A DNA stretch of 19,401 nt from Bacteroidales bacterium GP2 (GTDB taxonomy: Bacteria > Bacteroidota > Bacteroidia > Bacteroidales > Muribaculaceae): positions 18,373 through 37,773 of the forward strand of contig DAAJ01000057.1 of assembly GCA_001701115.1 (NCBI GenBank), in the 5' to 3' direction. The notes under the pieces are model-generated. The model saw nothing but the letters and a program-made list of their open reading frames with translations, did not search any database and was not told where the DNA came from. Below are positions 1 to 7,551 of the stretch, one piece after another. The translations under genes and the position numbers were made by a program. Each line of letters opens with the position of its first letter. The first letter of the stretch is position 1.

Positions 1-595
1 CAGCCGCGGAGCCGAGGGGATTCTGGTTGGCGATATTGTAAGCTGCCGACACAAACTGCATGTCGTCAACGAGAGCTTCAGCGTATGCCCCGAACCAAAG
101 CCCGAAAGAGGATGGCATTGCTATCTGCAGATGGGTATAACCCGGCATGAGCACATCCTTGTGCTGTTCGCTGAGATGCTGTAGCCGGTCGAAGAGGTGG
201 TTGACTGATTGCGCTGTTTTTTTTAGCTCGTCGCGCAAGAAAAGTTTGAGGTCGACAAGCACCTGGTCGTTTCGTGACCTGCCGCTGTGTATCTTCTTGC
301 CGGTGTCGCCAAGGCGTTGCGTGAGCAGGAATTCAACCTGTGAGTGCACATCTTCCACTCCCGGCTCAATCGTAAATTCTCCGCGCTCAATCATTTCGGC
401 AATGTCCTGAAGCGCGTCAAGGAGTGTGGCAAGTTCTTCTGAGGTAAGCAGACCGATGCTTTCAAGCATCTTAATATGTGCCATTGACCCTTGCACATCG
501 TAGCGCGCGAGCTGCAGGTCAAGTTCGCGGTCTGCGCCGACGGTAAATTCCTCTATCATTTTGTCGGGCTCGAAGCCCTTGCTCCAAAGTTTCAT
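1..595 (-). CDS. argH: Argininosuccinate lyase, N-terminal 198 residues (cut by window edge)
   Basis: Cytoplasmic enzyme of the last arginine step, splitting argininosuccinate into arginine and fumarate. The ATG at 595-593 opens a frame beginning MKLWSKGFEP, the usual N-terminus of the Bacteroidetes protein. It continues through a conserved block GRSRNDQV that binds substrate in the fumarase/aspartase superfamily, and reaches NPLGSAA at the window edge. The catalytic-serine loop (GSSxMPxKxN) would lie beyond position 1 and cannot be checked. The start codon overlaps the stop of the upstream deacylase gene in an ATGA junction (592-595), which fixes the start and indicates translational coupling. 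It is the last gene of the arginine operon visible here; a further gene downstream cannot be excluded. Confidence 0.96.
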   Translation of the reverse strand, partial: MKLWSKGFEPDKMIEEFTVGADRELDLQLARYDVQGSMAHIKMLESIGLLTSEELATLLDALQDIAEMIERGEFTIEPGVEDVHSQVEFLLTQRLGDTGKKIHSGRSRNDQVLVDLKLFLRDELKKTAQSVNHLFDRLQHLSEQHKDVLMPGYTHLQIAMPSSFGLWFGAYAEALVDDMQFVSAAYNIANQNPLGSAA

Positions 596-1650
596 TTCAA
601 GTTTTTTAAAATGTTCATGTATGTGTTTATTCCCGCAGTTATCTCCTCGATTTTGATGAACTCGTCCGCAGTATGGCTGCGGGAAGATTCTCCAGGTCCG
701 ATTTTGAGGGTAGGGAAGCCATGCATCACCGCCATATCGCTCATGGTAGGTGAAACGAATGGTTTGAGCCCCATGCCGAGGCAGACCTTTACCAGCGGAT
801 GTCCGGAGGAAATCACACTTGCCCTGAGCCTGGTTGAGCGCGGATTTGCTTCGGAAGTGATTGCTTTTCGGATAATATCTACGGTTTCTTCATTGGTGTA
901 TGCATCAGTAGTGCGCACATCAACGACAAAAGTGCATTCATCTGGCACAACATTGTGCTGTTTGCCGGCATTTATCTGTGTTACAGTGACAGATATCGCT
1001 CCAAGCACTTCAGACTCTTTTTCAAATCTGAGGGAACGAAGAGAGTTTATGTCATCAATCGCTTTGTATAGCGCATTGATGCCTTCTCCACGCGCGGCAT
1101 GCCCAGCTTTCCCTTTGGCAATGCAGTCAAGCACTACGAGTCCACGCTCTGCCACTGCCGGCTGGAGCGATGTGGGCTCACCAACAATGCCCATGTCAAT
1201 CTTGTAACCGCATTCGGCAAGATGGGGGAGCATTGCGCGCATACCTTTTTCGCCGGTTACTTCTTCTTCCGCAGTGAGTGCAAGGATGAGGTTGTAAGGA
1301 AGCGGAGCATTTTGCAGTTCTGCAAAAACCGATGCCAGGGATACCGCAGACGCTCCGGCATCATTGCTCCCGAGCCCGTACAATTTTCCGTTTTCAATAG
1401 TAGGTTCAAACGGGTTGCGGGTGTAGCCGGATGCAGGACGCACTGTGTCGTGGTGGCTGTTGAGGAGAATAGTCTGTTTATCGGGGTCATAACCCGGCGC
1501 AACCGCCCACACATTATTATAATGGCGGCGCGGCTCAACTCCTTTTTGTCGCAGCCATTCACAAAGGATGTCCGCAGTGCCGTTTTCCTCGCGTGAAACC
1601 GAGGGGGTGGCAATTAGACGTGAAAGGAGGTTTATTGCGCTATCGGTCAT
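592..1650 (-). CDS. argE: M20-family N-acylcitrulline (probably N-succinylcitrulline) deacylase
   Basis: A 352-residue M20 zinc metallohydrolase. Metal and catalytic residues are in order: H66 and D68 (SHHDTV), D97 (GSNDAG), the Glu pair E128-E129 (TAEEE), E158 (VGEPT) and H326 near the C-terminus (SHTADEF). The length suits the short Bacteroidetes ArgE-like group. In this clade carbamoylation comes before deacylation, so the likely reaction is removal of the succinyl (or acetyl) group from N-acylcitrulline, giving citrulline for ArgG. That is inferred from the neighbouring argF' gene; the sequence alone shows only an M20 deacylase/desuccinylase. Its start overlaps the argB stop by 4 bases (1647-1650), and its stop overlaps the argH start. 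An acetylornithine deacetylase acting before carbamoylation is less likely because the adjacent carbamoyltransferase is of the acylornithine type. Confidence 0.93.
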   Translation of the reverse strand: MTDSAINLLSRLIATPSVSREENGTADILCEWLRQKGVEPRRHYNNVWAVAPGYDPDKQTILLNSHHDTVRPASGYTRNPFEPTIENGKLYGLGSNDAGASAVSLASVFAELQNAPLPYNLILALTAEEEVTGEKGMRAMLPHLAECGYKIDMGIVGEPTSLQPAVAERGLVVLDCIAKGKAGHAARGEGINALYKAIDDINSLRSLRFEKESEVLGAISVTVTQINAGKQHNVVPDECTFVVDVRTTDAYTNEETVDIIRKAITSEANPRSTRLRASVISSGHPLVKVCLGMGLKPFVSPTMSDMAVMHGFPTLKIGPGESSRSHTADEFIKIEEITAGINTYMNILKNLK

Positions 1651-2417
1651 GCGGTAATGGTTGTACCTCTTGTGTTTAGCAGATTGTCAGAGTGCTTGAT
1701 TGTCACCGATTCCACTCCAGCGGCAATAGCAGCAAACGCGTTGTCAATCTTAGGAATCATACCTTTGTTTACAACACCGCCCTCTCTAAGTGTGGTATAT
1801 GATTGAGGAGTGACGGACTCAATCAGTGAGCCGGGGTTATCAACATCAGCAAGCACTCCATCTTTTTCAAAACAGAATACAAGCCTGGCGGGTGCAATGC
1901 GGCTTGCCGCAACAGCAATAGCGGAAGCAACAGAATCAGCATTGCAATTGAGCAAAGTGCCATTGCCATCGTGCATTATTGCGCAGAAAACAGGGACAAT
2001 TCCACTGTCAAGGAGAGTTGCAAGTAATGCAGTGTTTATTTTTGCCGCGTCAATGTCTCCAACAAAGCCATAATCCACCGGAGTTGCAGGACGACGGTTT
2101 GCAGGAATAATATTGCCGTCTGCTCCTGACAATCCTATAGCGTTGCAACCTTTGCTCTGAAGCGCACTGACAATGCGCTTGTTTATGAGCCCGGCATAAA
2201 CCATGGTTACAACATCAAGGGTCTCTCGGGTCGTTACCCTGCGACCGTCAATCATGGTTGTGGGTATTTCAAGGCGCGCACTCAGCCTTGTTGCCTCTTT
2301 TCCACCACCATGGACAAGGATTTTAGGACCCTTCAATTTAGAGAAGTCGCTGACAAAACGGTCCAGAGCCTCGGGATTGTCAACAACATTGCCGCCGATT
2401 TTAACAACTGTAATCAT
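1647..2417 (-). CDS. argB: N-acetyl/N-succinylglutamate kinase
   Basis: Amino-acid kinase family, 256 residues, phosphorylating the gamma-carboxylate of N-acylglutamate with ATP. Visible motifs are KIGGN (K6), HGGG (36-39), R64 in VTTR, the NCNAD stretch (N157, N159, D161) and K218 in NKGM. These line up one or two residues away from the E. coli catalytic positions K8, R66, N158, D162 and K217. The protein starts directly at the first beta-strand, so it lacks the N-terminal helix that makes plant, cyanobacterial, Pseudomonas and Thermotoga kinases arginine-sensitive. In Bacteroides the corresponding kinase is reported to act on N-succinylglutamate; substrate choice cannot be read from the sequence. 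The start overlaps the argF' stop by one base (TGATG at 2415-2419), and the gene is coupled to argE downstream. Confidence 0.95.
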   Translation of the reverse strand: MITVVKIGGNVVDNPEALDRFVSDFSKLKGPKILVHGGGKEATRLSARLEIPTTMIDGRRVTTRETLDVVTMVYAGLINKRIVSALQSKGCNAIGLSGADGNIIPANRRPATPVDYGFVGDIDAAKINTALLATLLDSGIVPVFCAIMHDGNGTLLNCNADSVASAIAVAASRIAPARLVFCFEKDGVLADVDNPGSLIESVTPQSYTTLREGGVVNKGMIPKIDNAFAAIAAGVESVTIKHSDNLLNTRGTTITA

Positions 2418-3370
2418 CAGATACTTTCAAGCATACGTTTAAGGACGGTCTGTGCTGAAATCTCCCTGTTTGCAGCCTCAGGTATGACTATGCTTTTTGG
2501 TGATTCAATCACATCGTCAGTAACAATCATGTTTCTGCGCACAGGCAGGCAATGCATGAAGAAAGCATCATTTGTCAGTGCCATTGTATCAGTGTCGACA
2601 GTCCATTCCCGGTCTGTTGAGAGGATTTTGCCGTAATTAGGATCGGCAAATGCCGACCAGTTTTTAGCATATACAAAGTCAGCACCTTCAAATGCCTTGT
2701 TGCGGTCGTACTCTATTGTCGCTCCTTCGGTAAACTCAGGTGCAAGCTCATAGCCATGGGGATGAGTGATAACCACATCATATCCCGCCGCAACGCTCCA
2801 CTGGGCGAATGAGTTCGGCACTGCCTGAGGTAGCGCACGGGGATGGGGTGCCCATGTCAGCACCACTTTGGGGCGCTCTTTGGTTTTATATTCCTCGATA
2901 GTGATTATGTCGGCAAATGCTTGCAGGGGATGACCGGTAGCGGCTTCCATGCTGAAAACAGGCTTGCCGGAATAGTCAATAAACTGCGAAAGAACTTTTT
3001 CGGTGTAATCCTCCTCTTTATTCTTGAGTCCGGCGAAAGAACGTACACCGATAATATCACAGTAGCTTGCCATTACGGGGATAGCTTCAAGCAGGTGCTC
3101 GGCTTTGTCGCCGTCCATAATCACCCCGCGCTCGGTTTCAAGTTTCCATGCGCCCTGGTTAACATCAAGCACCATTACATTCATGCCGAGGTTCATCGCA
3201 GCTTTCTGTGTGCTGAGCCTTGTGCGCAGGCTTGAGTTAAAGAAGAGCATAAGCAGAGTTTTGTCGCGTCCGAGCTCTTTAAACGCAAACCTGTCTTTTT
3301 TTATATTTCTTGCTTCCTCCACAGCAGCGTGGAGATTGCCGATGTCGGTAACAGAAGTGAATTTTTTCAT
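2417..3370 (-). CDS. argF': N-succinylornithine carbamoyltransferase (ArgF' type)
   Basis: A 317-residue aspartate/ornithine carbamoyltransferase-fold enzyme of the B. fragilis N-succinylornithine transcarbamylase group, transferring carbamoyl phosphate to N-acylornithine. The carbamoyl phosphate-binding residues are in the expected places: SSLRT (46-50), W75, R110, HPLQ (147-150) and the MHCLP loop (C274). E142 is the predicted acylornithine contact. Overall it agrees closely with the B. fragilis protein as I remember it. The position that separates N-succinyl from N-acetyl enzymes (Pro90 in B. fragilis, Glu92 in Xanthomonas) is alanine here (GDKAEHLL; codon GCC at 3103-3101). The start shares one base with the argD stop (TAATG at 3368-3372). 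Ordinary ornithine carbamoyltransferase is unlikely, given W75 and the long shared blocks with the acylornithine enzymes. Confidence 0.95.
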   Translation of the reverse strand: MKKFTSVTDIGNLHAAVEEARNIKKDRFAFKELGRDKTLLMLFFNSSLRTRLSTQKAAMNLGMNVMVLDVNQGAWKLETERGVIMDGDKAEHLLEAIPVMASYCDIIGVRSFAGLKNKEEDYTEKVLSQFIDYSGKPVFSMEAATGHPLQAFADIITIEEYKTKERPKVVLTWAPHPRALPQAVPNSFAQWSVAAGYDVVITHPHGYELAPEFTEGATIEYDRNKAFEGADFVYAKNWSAFADPNYGKILSTDREWTVDTDTMALTNDAFFMHCLPVRRNMIVTDDVIESPKSIVIPEAANREISAQTVLKRMLESI

Positions 3371-4506
3371 TACGCGGATTTTTGATTAACCACACTTTTA
3401 AATTCCTCAAGGAATTTATCTGCCTGTTCTTTGGTAATGCAGAGCGCAGGGAGAAGGCGGACGGTGTGCGCTCCTGCTCCTCCGGTGAATATATTGTGCT
3501 CAAAGAGAAGCTTTTTGCGTAATGCAGGCGCATCACCTTCAATCTCAACTCCAATCATAAGACCTCTACCCCGCACTTCAACGAGACCGGGAATCTTTTT
3601 GAGTTCTTCAATGAGGTAAGCACCTACTTCAGCAGCATTTTCAATGAGTTTTTCCTCTGCCATTACATCAGCAACGGCGATAGCCGCAGCGCATGCAAGA
3701 TGATTTCCGCCGAATGTTGTGCCAAGCATGCCTTTTTCAGCCTTAATATGTGGAGCAATCAGCACAGCGCCCATCGGGAATCCGTTGGCAATACCTTTTG
3801 CCATAGTGATTATATCAGGCTTTATTCCAGAACGCTGGTGGGCGAAATAATCACCGGTACGTCCTGTGCCGCTCTGGATTTCATCAAGAATCAGCAGAGT
3901 GCCGTATTTATGGGTGAGTTCACGCAACTGGCGCAGAAATTCATCAGATGGCTCGTGTATTCCTGATACCCCCTGGATGCCTTCTATAATAACTCCGGCA
4001 AATTCGCCAGTGGAAAGCGCTTCTTCCACCGCCTCAATATCGCCAAGTGGCGCAAACTCCACATTTGGCGTGGCATTGAAAGGGGATACTATCTTTGGGT
4101 TGTCAGTAGCAGCAACCGCTCCGCTGGTCCGTCCGTGGAAGGCTTTTGAAAATGCGAGTATTTTTTTTCGCGAAGTTGCAAAGCTGGCGAGTTTCATAGC
4201 ATTTTCATTTGCTTCAGCCCCGGAGTTGCATAGGAATAGACGGTAGTCGGGATACCCGGTAAGTTTTCCGATCTTTTCAGCAAGAACGGTCTGGAGGGAA
4301 TTTTGTACAGAATTTGAGTAGAACCCGAGTTTTGCAACCTGTGCAGCAACTGCTTCCACGTATTTGGGATGCGCGTGCCCGATTGAAATAACCGCATGAC
4401 CACCATATAAATCAAGGTACTCTGTTCCGTCAGCAGTGTAAACGTACGAGCCTTTTCCTGATACTGGCTCTATATCATATAATGAGTATACGTCGAATAG
4501 TTCCAT
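3370..4506 (-). CDS. argD: N-acetyl/N-succinylornithine aminotransferase
   Basis: Class III PLP-dependent aminotransferase, 378 residues, interconverting N-acylglutamate semialdehyde and N-acylornithine with glutamate as amino donor. The pyridine-nitrogen aspartate is D208 (ILDEIQSG), the Schiff-base lysine is K237 (MAKGIANG), and the phosphate-binding NSGAEAN (94-100) and FHGRTSG (123-129) motifs are present. A TTFGGNHLA stretch contributes the second-subunit phosphate contact. It is slightly shorter than E. coli ArgD (about 400), as is common in Bacteroidetes. Its ATG lies 24 bases after the argC stop, one of the two real gaps in the operon (4507-4530); I saw no promoter or terminator in that gap. 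It overlaps argF' by one base. Confidence 0.96.
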   Translation of the reverse strand: MELFDVYSLYDIEPVSGKGSYVYTADGTEYLDLYGGHAVISIGHAHPKYVEAVAAQVAKLGFYSNSVQNSLQTVLAEKIGKLTGYPDYRLFLCNSGAEANENAMKLASFATSRKKILAFSKAFHGRTSGAVAATDNPKIVSPFNATPNVEFAPLGDIEAVEEALSTGEFAGVIIEGIQGVSGIHEPSDEFLRQLRELTHKYGTLLILDEIQSGTGRTGDYFAHQRSGIKPDIITMAKGIANGFPMGAVLIAPHIKAEKGMLGTTFGGNHLACAAAIAVADVMAEEKLIENAAEVGAYLIEELKKIPGLVEVRGRGLMIGVEIEGDAPALRKKLLFEHNIFTGGAGAHTVRLLPALCITKEQADKFLEEFKSVVNQKSA

Positions 4507-4530
4507 AATACGTATTTTTTACGCAGTTAA

Positions 4531-5490
4531 TCAGAATGCGGAGGGTTTGAGGCGGAGACCTGTGCGCTCATCCAGCCCAAACATGATGTTAAGGTTCTGG
4601 ACAGCCTGCCCGCTTGCTCCTTTAAGAAGATTGTCAATGGCAGTTGTGACAAGCAATTTATCGCCATATTTTTCAACTCCGATAATTGCCTTGTTGGTAT
4701 TAACAGCCTGCTTCAAATCCACAGCTCCCGGTGAGACATGAGTGAATGGCTCTGATGCGTAGTACTGCTCATAAATTTCCTTAGCTTGCTGTGCCGTAAG
4801 GTCAGTTTCAAGCCATGCCATCACGAATATCCCTCTGGCGAAGTTGCCACGCACCGGCACAAAATTGAGGTCAACAGGTTTTCCATCCTGGATCTTTTCA
4901 AGGGTACGCTTTATTTCAGCGAGGTGCTGGTGGGTAAATGGCTTGTAGACTGACAGGTTGTCGGAACGCCAGCTGAAGTGTGTGGTACTTCCCGGTTTGA
5001 CACCTGCTCCGGTAGAGCCAGTGATTCCTGTAATCTGCACCGGGGAATTAAGTTTTCCTGCAGCTGCAAGGGGGAGTAGTGAAAGCTGTATTGCAGTGGC
5101 GAAACATCCGGGATTTGCCACAAGGTCCGCAGACGCGATTCGCGAGCGATTCGCCTCAGGTAGACCATAGACATAGCCGTCAGATTCATCACGATAGTCC
5201 TGCGCAAGGTCAATGACTTTCAGTCTGTCCGGACGTGGATTTTCTGCCCAGAACGCTGTGCTCTGACCATGACCGGAGCATAGGAAGAGCACGTCAAGGT
5301 CCTCCAACGGATGAGTGTCGGAAAACTTCAAGTCAGTTTCTCCAAGAAGCCCTCCATGCACTGCCGTAACAGGGTTTCCAGCATTGCTTGTCGAATGCAC
5401 GAAAGCAATCTCCACTTCAGGGTGATTAATGAGCAAGCGGATAAGTTCTCCGGCAGTGTAGCCGGCTCCGCCAATTATTCCGGCTTTCAT
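4531..5490 (-). CDS. argC: N-acetyl/N-succinyl-gamma-glutamyl-phosphate reductase
   Basis: NADPH-dependent reductase, 319 residues, making N-acylglutamate semialdehyde from the acyl phosphate produced by ArgB. The N-terminus carries the dinucleotide-binding GGAGYTAGEL (7-16) and the catalytic cysteine is C129 in NPGCFAT. The conserved GSTGAGVKP segment and the HFSWRSDN region support ArgC over aspartate-semialdehyde dehydrogenase. The start codon overlaps the argG stop in an ATGA junction (5487-5490), fixing the start. The length of about 320 residues is typical of the shorter bacterial ArgC group. Confidence 0.96.
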   Translation of the reverse strand: MKAGIIGGAGYTAGELIRLLINHPEVEIAFVHSTSNAGNPVTAVHGGLLGETDLKFSDTHPLEDLDVLFLCSGHGQSTAFWAENPRPDRLKVIDLAQDYRDESDGYVYGLPEANRSRIASADLVANPGCFATAIQLSLLPLAAAGKLNSPVQITGITGSTGAGVKPGSTTHFSWRSDNLSVYKPFTHQHLAEIKRTLEKIQDGKPVDLNFVPVRGNFARGIFVMAWLETDLTAQQAKEIYEQYYASEPFTHVSPGAVDLKQAVNTNKAIIGVEKYGDKLLVTTAIDNLLKGASGQAVQNLNIMFGLDERTGLRLKPSAF

Positions 5491-6698
5491 TCTGATTTGC
5501 CGTTGCGTTTCTGCACGTTATGGTATATTTTCATCTGGTTGCCAAGGATTTTCGTGAATCCTTTGACATCGTCTGCGCTCCATGCCTTGTTGACTTCGCC
5601 GTATTCACCGAAATCAGTCTTCATCAGGTCAAACGGAGAATCAACACCTACGAGGGTGTAGGTATATGGACGCAGGAGCACCTCAACAGTACCGGTGACA
5701 TTTCGCTGAGATGATTCAAGCATTGCCTCCATGTCTCTCATCACCGGTTCAAGGTACTGAGCTTCGTGCAGGAACATTCCGTACCATGTGCCGATCTGGT
5801 CTTTCCAGTATTGCTGCCACTTGGTGAGGGTATGCTTTTCAAGCATCTTGTGTGCGGCAATTATGAGGATAGGTGCCGCAGCCTCAAATCCTACGCGTCC
5901 CTTGATACCGATAATTGTATCGCCGATGTGCATATCGCGCCCTATGCCGAATTTAGCGCCGATTTCTTCTACCGCACGGATTGCTTCAATGCGGTCAGTG
6001 TATTCTTTGCCATTAACTCCGGTGAGTTCTCCCTGAGTGAAAGTGAGCTTGAGTGTTTCAGGCTCAGTTGCTGTAATCTGGCTGGGATATGCGCTTTCCG
6101 GCAGTGTCTGTTCTGATTTGAGGGTTTCTTTGCCTCCGATGCTCGTGCCCCATAGACCTTTGTTGATGGAGTATTCCATCTTCTTGAAGTCAGCCTCATA
6201 GCCGTGCTCCTTGAGGTAATTTATTTCATAGTCACGGGTAAGTGTGAGGTCGCGTGTAGGAGTGATTATTTCAATGTCCGGAGCAAGAATCTGGAATGTG
6301 AGATCGAAACGCACCTGGTCGTTTCCGGCTCCGGTAGAGCCGTGGGCAACAGCATGGGCGCCAATTTTCTTCGCGTGCTCGATTGTGGCGATAGCCTGGA
6401 AAATTCTCTCGGAAGATACACTGATAGGATAAGTGCCGTTTCTGAGGACATTTCCGGCAATCATATATTTTATGCTTTTGTCATAATAGTCCTTGGTTAC
6501 ATCAAGGGTAGTATGGGATGCCGCTCCGAGCCTTGCAGCCTTATCGGCAATCACTTCAAGTTCTTCGGGGGAGAAGCCTCCGGTATTTGCGATAGCGGTG
6601 TGCACCTCATATCCGAGGTCCTCACTGAGGTATTTTACTGCAAATGATGTGTCAAGACCTCCACTGAACGCGAGGAGCACTTTCTTTTTCTGTTCCAT
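5487..6698 (-). CDS. argG: Argininosuccinate synthase
   Basis: A 403-residue ATP pyrophosphatase-type ligase joining citrulline and aspartate to argininosuccinate in the cytoplasm. The PP-loop is AFSGGLDTS (10-18) and the citrulline/aspartate-binding HGSTGAGNDQVRFD block lies at 119-132. The length and motifs match the ordinary bacterial ArgG. The gene starts 17 bases after the stop of the GNAT acyltransferase (gap 6699-6715) with no recognisable promoter between them, so it is probably second in the operon. It sits ahead of argC although its reaction comes late in the pathway, so gene order does not follow reaction order. Confidence 0.97.
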   Translation of the reverse strand: MEQKKKVLLAFSGGLDTSFAVKYLSEDLGYEVHTAIANTGGFSPEELEVIADKAARLGAASHTTLDVTKDYYDKSIKYMIAGNVLRNGTYPISVSSERIFQAIATIEHAKKIGAHAVAHGSTGAGNDQVRFDLTFQILAPDIEIITPTRDLTLTRDYEINYLKEHGYEADFKKMEYSINKGLWGTSIGGKETLKSEQTLPESAYPSQITATEPETLKLTFTQGELTGVNGKEYTDRIEAIRAVEEIGAKFGIGRDMHIGDTIIGIKGRVGFEAAAPILIIAAHKMLEKHTLTKWQQYWKDQIGTWYGMFLHEAQYLEPVMRDMEAMLESSQRNVTGTVEVLLRPYTYTLVGVDSPFDLMKTDFGEYGEVNKAWSADDVKGFTKILGNQMKIYHNVQKRNGKSE

Positions 6699-6715
6699 AA
6701 TTATGTTTGTGCTGT

Positions 6716-7345
6716 TTATTTCTTGAGATGAAGCATTTTGCTGATTTTGTTCTTAATCAGCATAATGTATGGTGTTGATTCAGACGGTTTTGCAGCGGGA
6801 ACCTGCGGGTCGTAAAGCATGCCGGTGCATAGGCACATGCGACGGTTGTTACGCTGCAGGATATCATAGTTCTTGCATCCCTGGCATCCCTGCCAAAATT
6901 CATCATCATTGGTGAGCTCAGAAAAAGTGACAGGGCGGTACCCCATGCGGCTGTTGAGCTTCATAACCGGGAGAGATGTAGTGATACTGAATATTTTAGC
7001 GTAAGGGAATCTCATTCTTGCGAGTTCAAATGTTTTTTCCTTGATCCTCGCAGCGAGACCGTTATGACGGTACTCTGGGTCAACAATCAGACCTGAAGTG
7101 GCAACGAAATCCCCGTGTCCCCAACATTCTATGTAGCTGAATCCAATCAGCTTGTCACCGTCAAGAGCCACAACGGCTTTTCCGCCGGTAATTTTAGCAG
7201 AGATATAGTCGGGTGAGCGTCTTGCTATGCCGGTGCCTCTCTGAAGTGCCGATTCGTATATCAGATTGCATATCCGCTCAGAATGGATGGCGTGTTCCGG
7301 ACTGGCAAAAGCCACTGTAATCCTGTCGGTATTCTTATTGTCCAT
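6716..7345 (-). CDS. GNAT acyltransferase, probable N-acylglutamate synthase heading the arginine operon
   Basis: A 209-residue GNAT-fold protein. The acyl-CoA pyrophosphate loop is seen at residues 86-101 (LIVDPEYRHNGLAARI, the R-x-x-G-x-A motif), preceded by the fold's strand pair ending GFSYIECWG. The C-terminal third has four cysteines spaced C154-x2-C157 and C171-x-C173, which could bind metal; the last 25 residues are basic. It is the first gene of the operon, 17 bases upstream of argG. No argA or argJ is visible, so the context says it catalyses the first step, acylation of glutamate. I recall transposon-fitness work assigning N-acylglutamate synthase to a GNAT protein of Bacteroides thetaiotaomicron (BT3761) next to argG; homology to it should be tested. 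The acyl donor (acetyl- or succinyl-CoA) cannot be read from the sequence. The GNAT assignment is firm and the specific role inferred. Confidence 0.85.
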   Translation of the reverse strand: MDNKNTDRITVAFASPEHAIHSERICNLIYESALQRGTGIARRSPDYISAKITGGKAVVALDGDKLIGFSYIECWGHGDFVATSGLIVDPEYRHNGLAARIKEKTFELARMRFPYAKIFSITTSLPVMKLNSRMGYRPVTFSELTNDDEFWQGCQGCKNYDILQRNNRRMCLCTGMLYDPQVPAAKPSESTPYIMLIKNKISKMLHLKK

Positions 7346-7395
7346 TTCTTGTTTTTAGTTCTATTGAAAATAAACCGTTATTATATTAAATAGGT

Positions 7396-7409
7396 GTCTT
7401 ATAAAAGAC
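7396..7409 (-). promoter_or_regulatory. Small inverted repeat in the arginine-operon leader
   Basis: GTCTT (7396-7400) and AAGAC (7405-7409) are perfect inverted arms around ATAA, inside the predicted 5' leader of the GNAT-arg operon about 50 bases before the ATG. Without a T-tract it is not a terminator. It could be an operator half-site pair or a weak RNA hairpin; no leader peptide with its own ATG is present between the promoter and the gene. Confidence 0.3.
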
Positions 7410-7428
7410 CTTGTGTTTAATTGAGGCA

Positions 7429-7462
7429 CAAAGTTACATAAAAAAGTGGATATTCATACAAA
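7429..7462 (-). promoter_or_regulatory. Predicted Bacteroidetes promoter of the arginine operon
   Basis: On the minus strand TAACTTTG (7436-7429) matches the Bacteroidetes -7 consensus TAnnTTTG exactly. A TTTG (7462-7459) stands 22 bases upstream, slightly more than the usual 19-21. The implied transcription start, near 7422, gives a leader of roughly 77 bases. Within the spacer, TATGAATAT (7458-7450) resembles one half of an ArgR box, but the second half is not recognisable. Confidence 0.55.
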
Positions 7463-7490
7463 ATGCAGGAAAAACCTTTGAAATAGTGGC

Positions 7491-7528
7491 AAAAAAGAAG
7501 AAGATGCGGCGATTAGAGCCGCATCTTC
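7491..7528 (-). terminator. Intrinsic terminator of the sialidase gene
   Basis: A perfect 11-bp stem (7500-7510 with 7518-7528; minus-strand arms GAAGATGCGGC and GCCGCATCTTC) encloses a 7-base loop. It is followed on the minus strand by a T-rich tract (7499-7491). It starts about 23 bases past the sialidase stop codon and separates that gene from the arginine operon. Confidence 0.85.
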
Positions 7529-7551
7529 AATCAAATCTATGCTTTAAAGTA

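Noticed and set aside
491..1207. Long plus-strand open frame of 238 codons
   Set aside because: It lies opposite the start of argH and most of the argE-type deacylase, whose catalytic motifs and overlaps are intact; its translation shows no recognisable domain.
1099..1596. Plus-strand open frame of 165 codons
   Set aside because: Antisense to the N-terminal half of the deacylase, with no family motifs; a shadow of real coding sequence.
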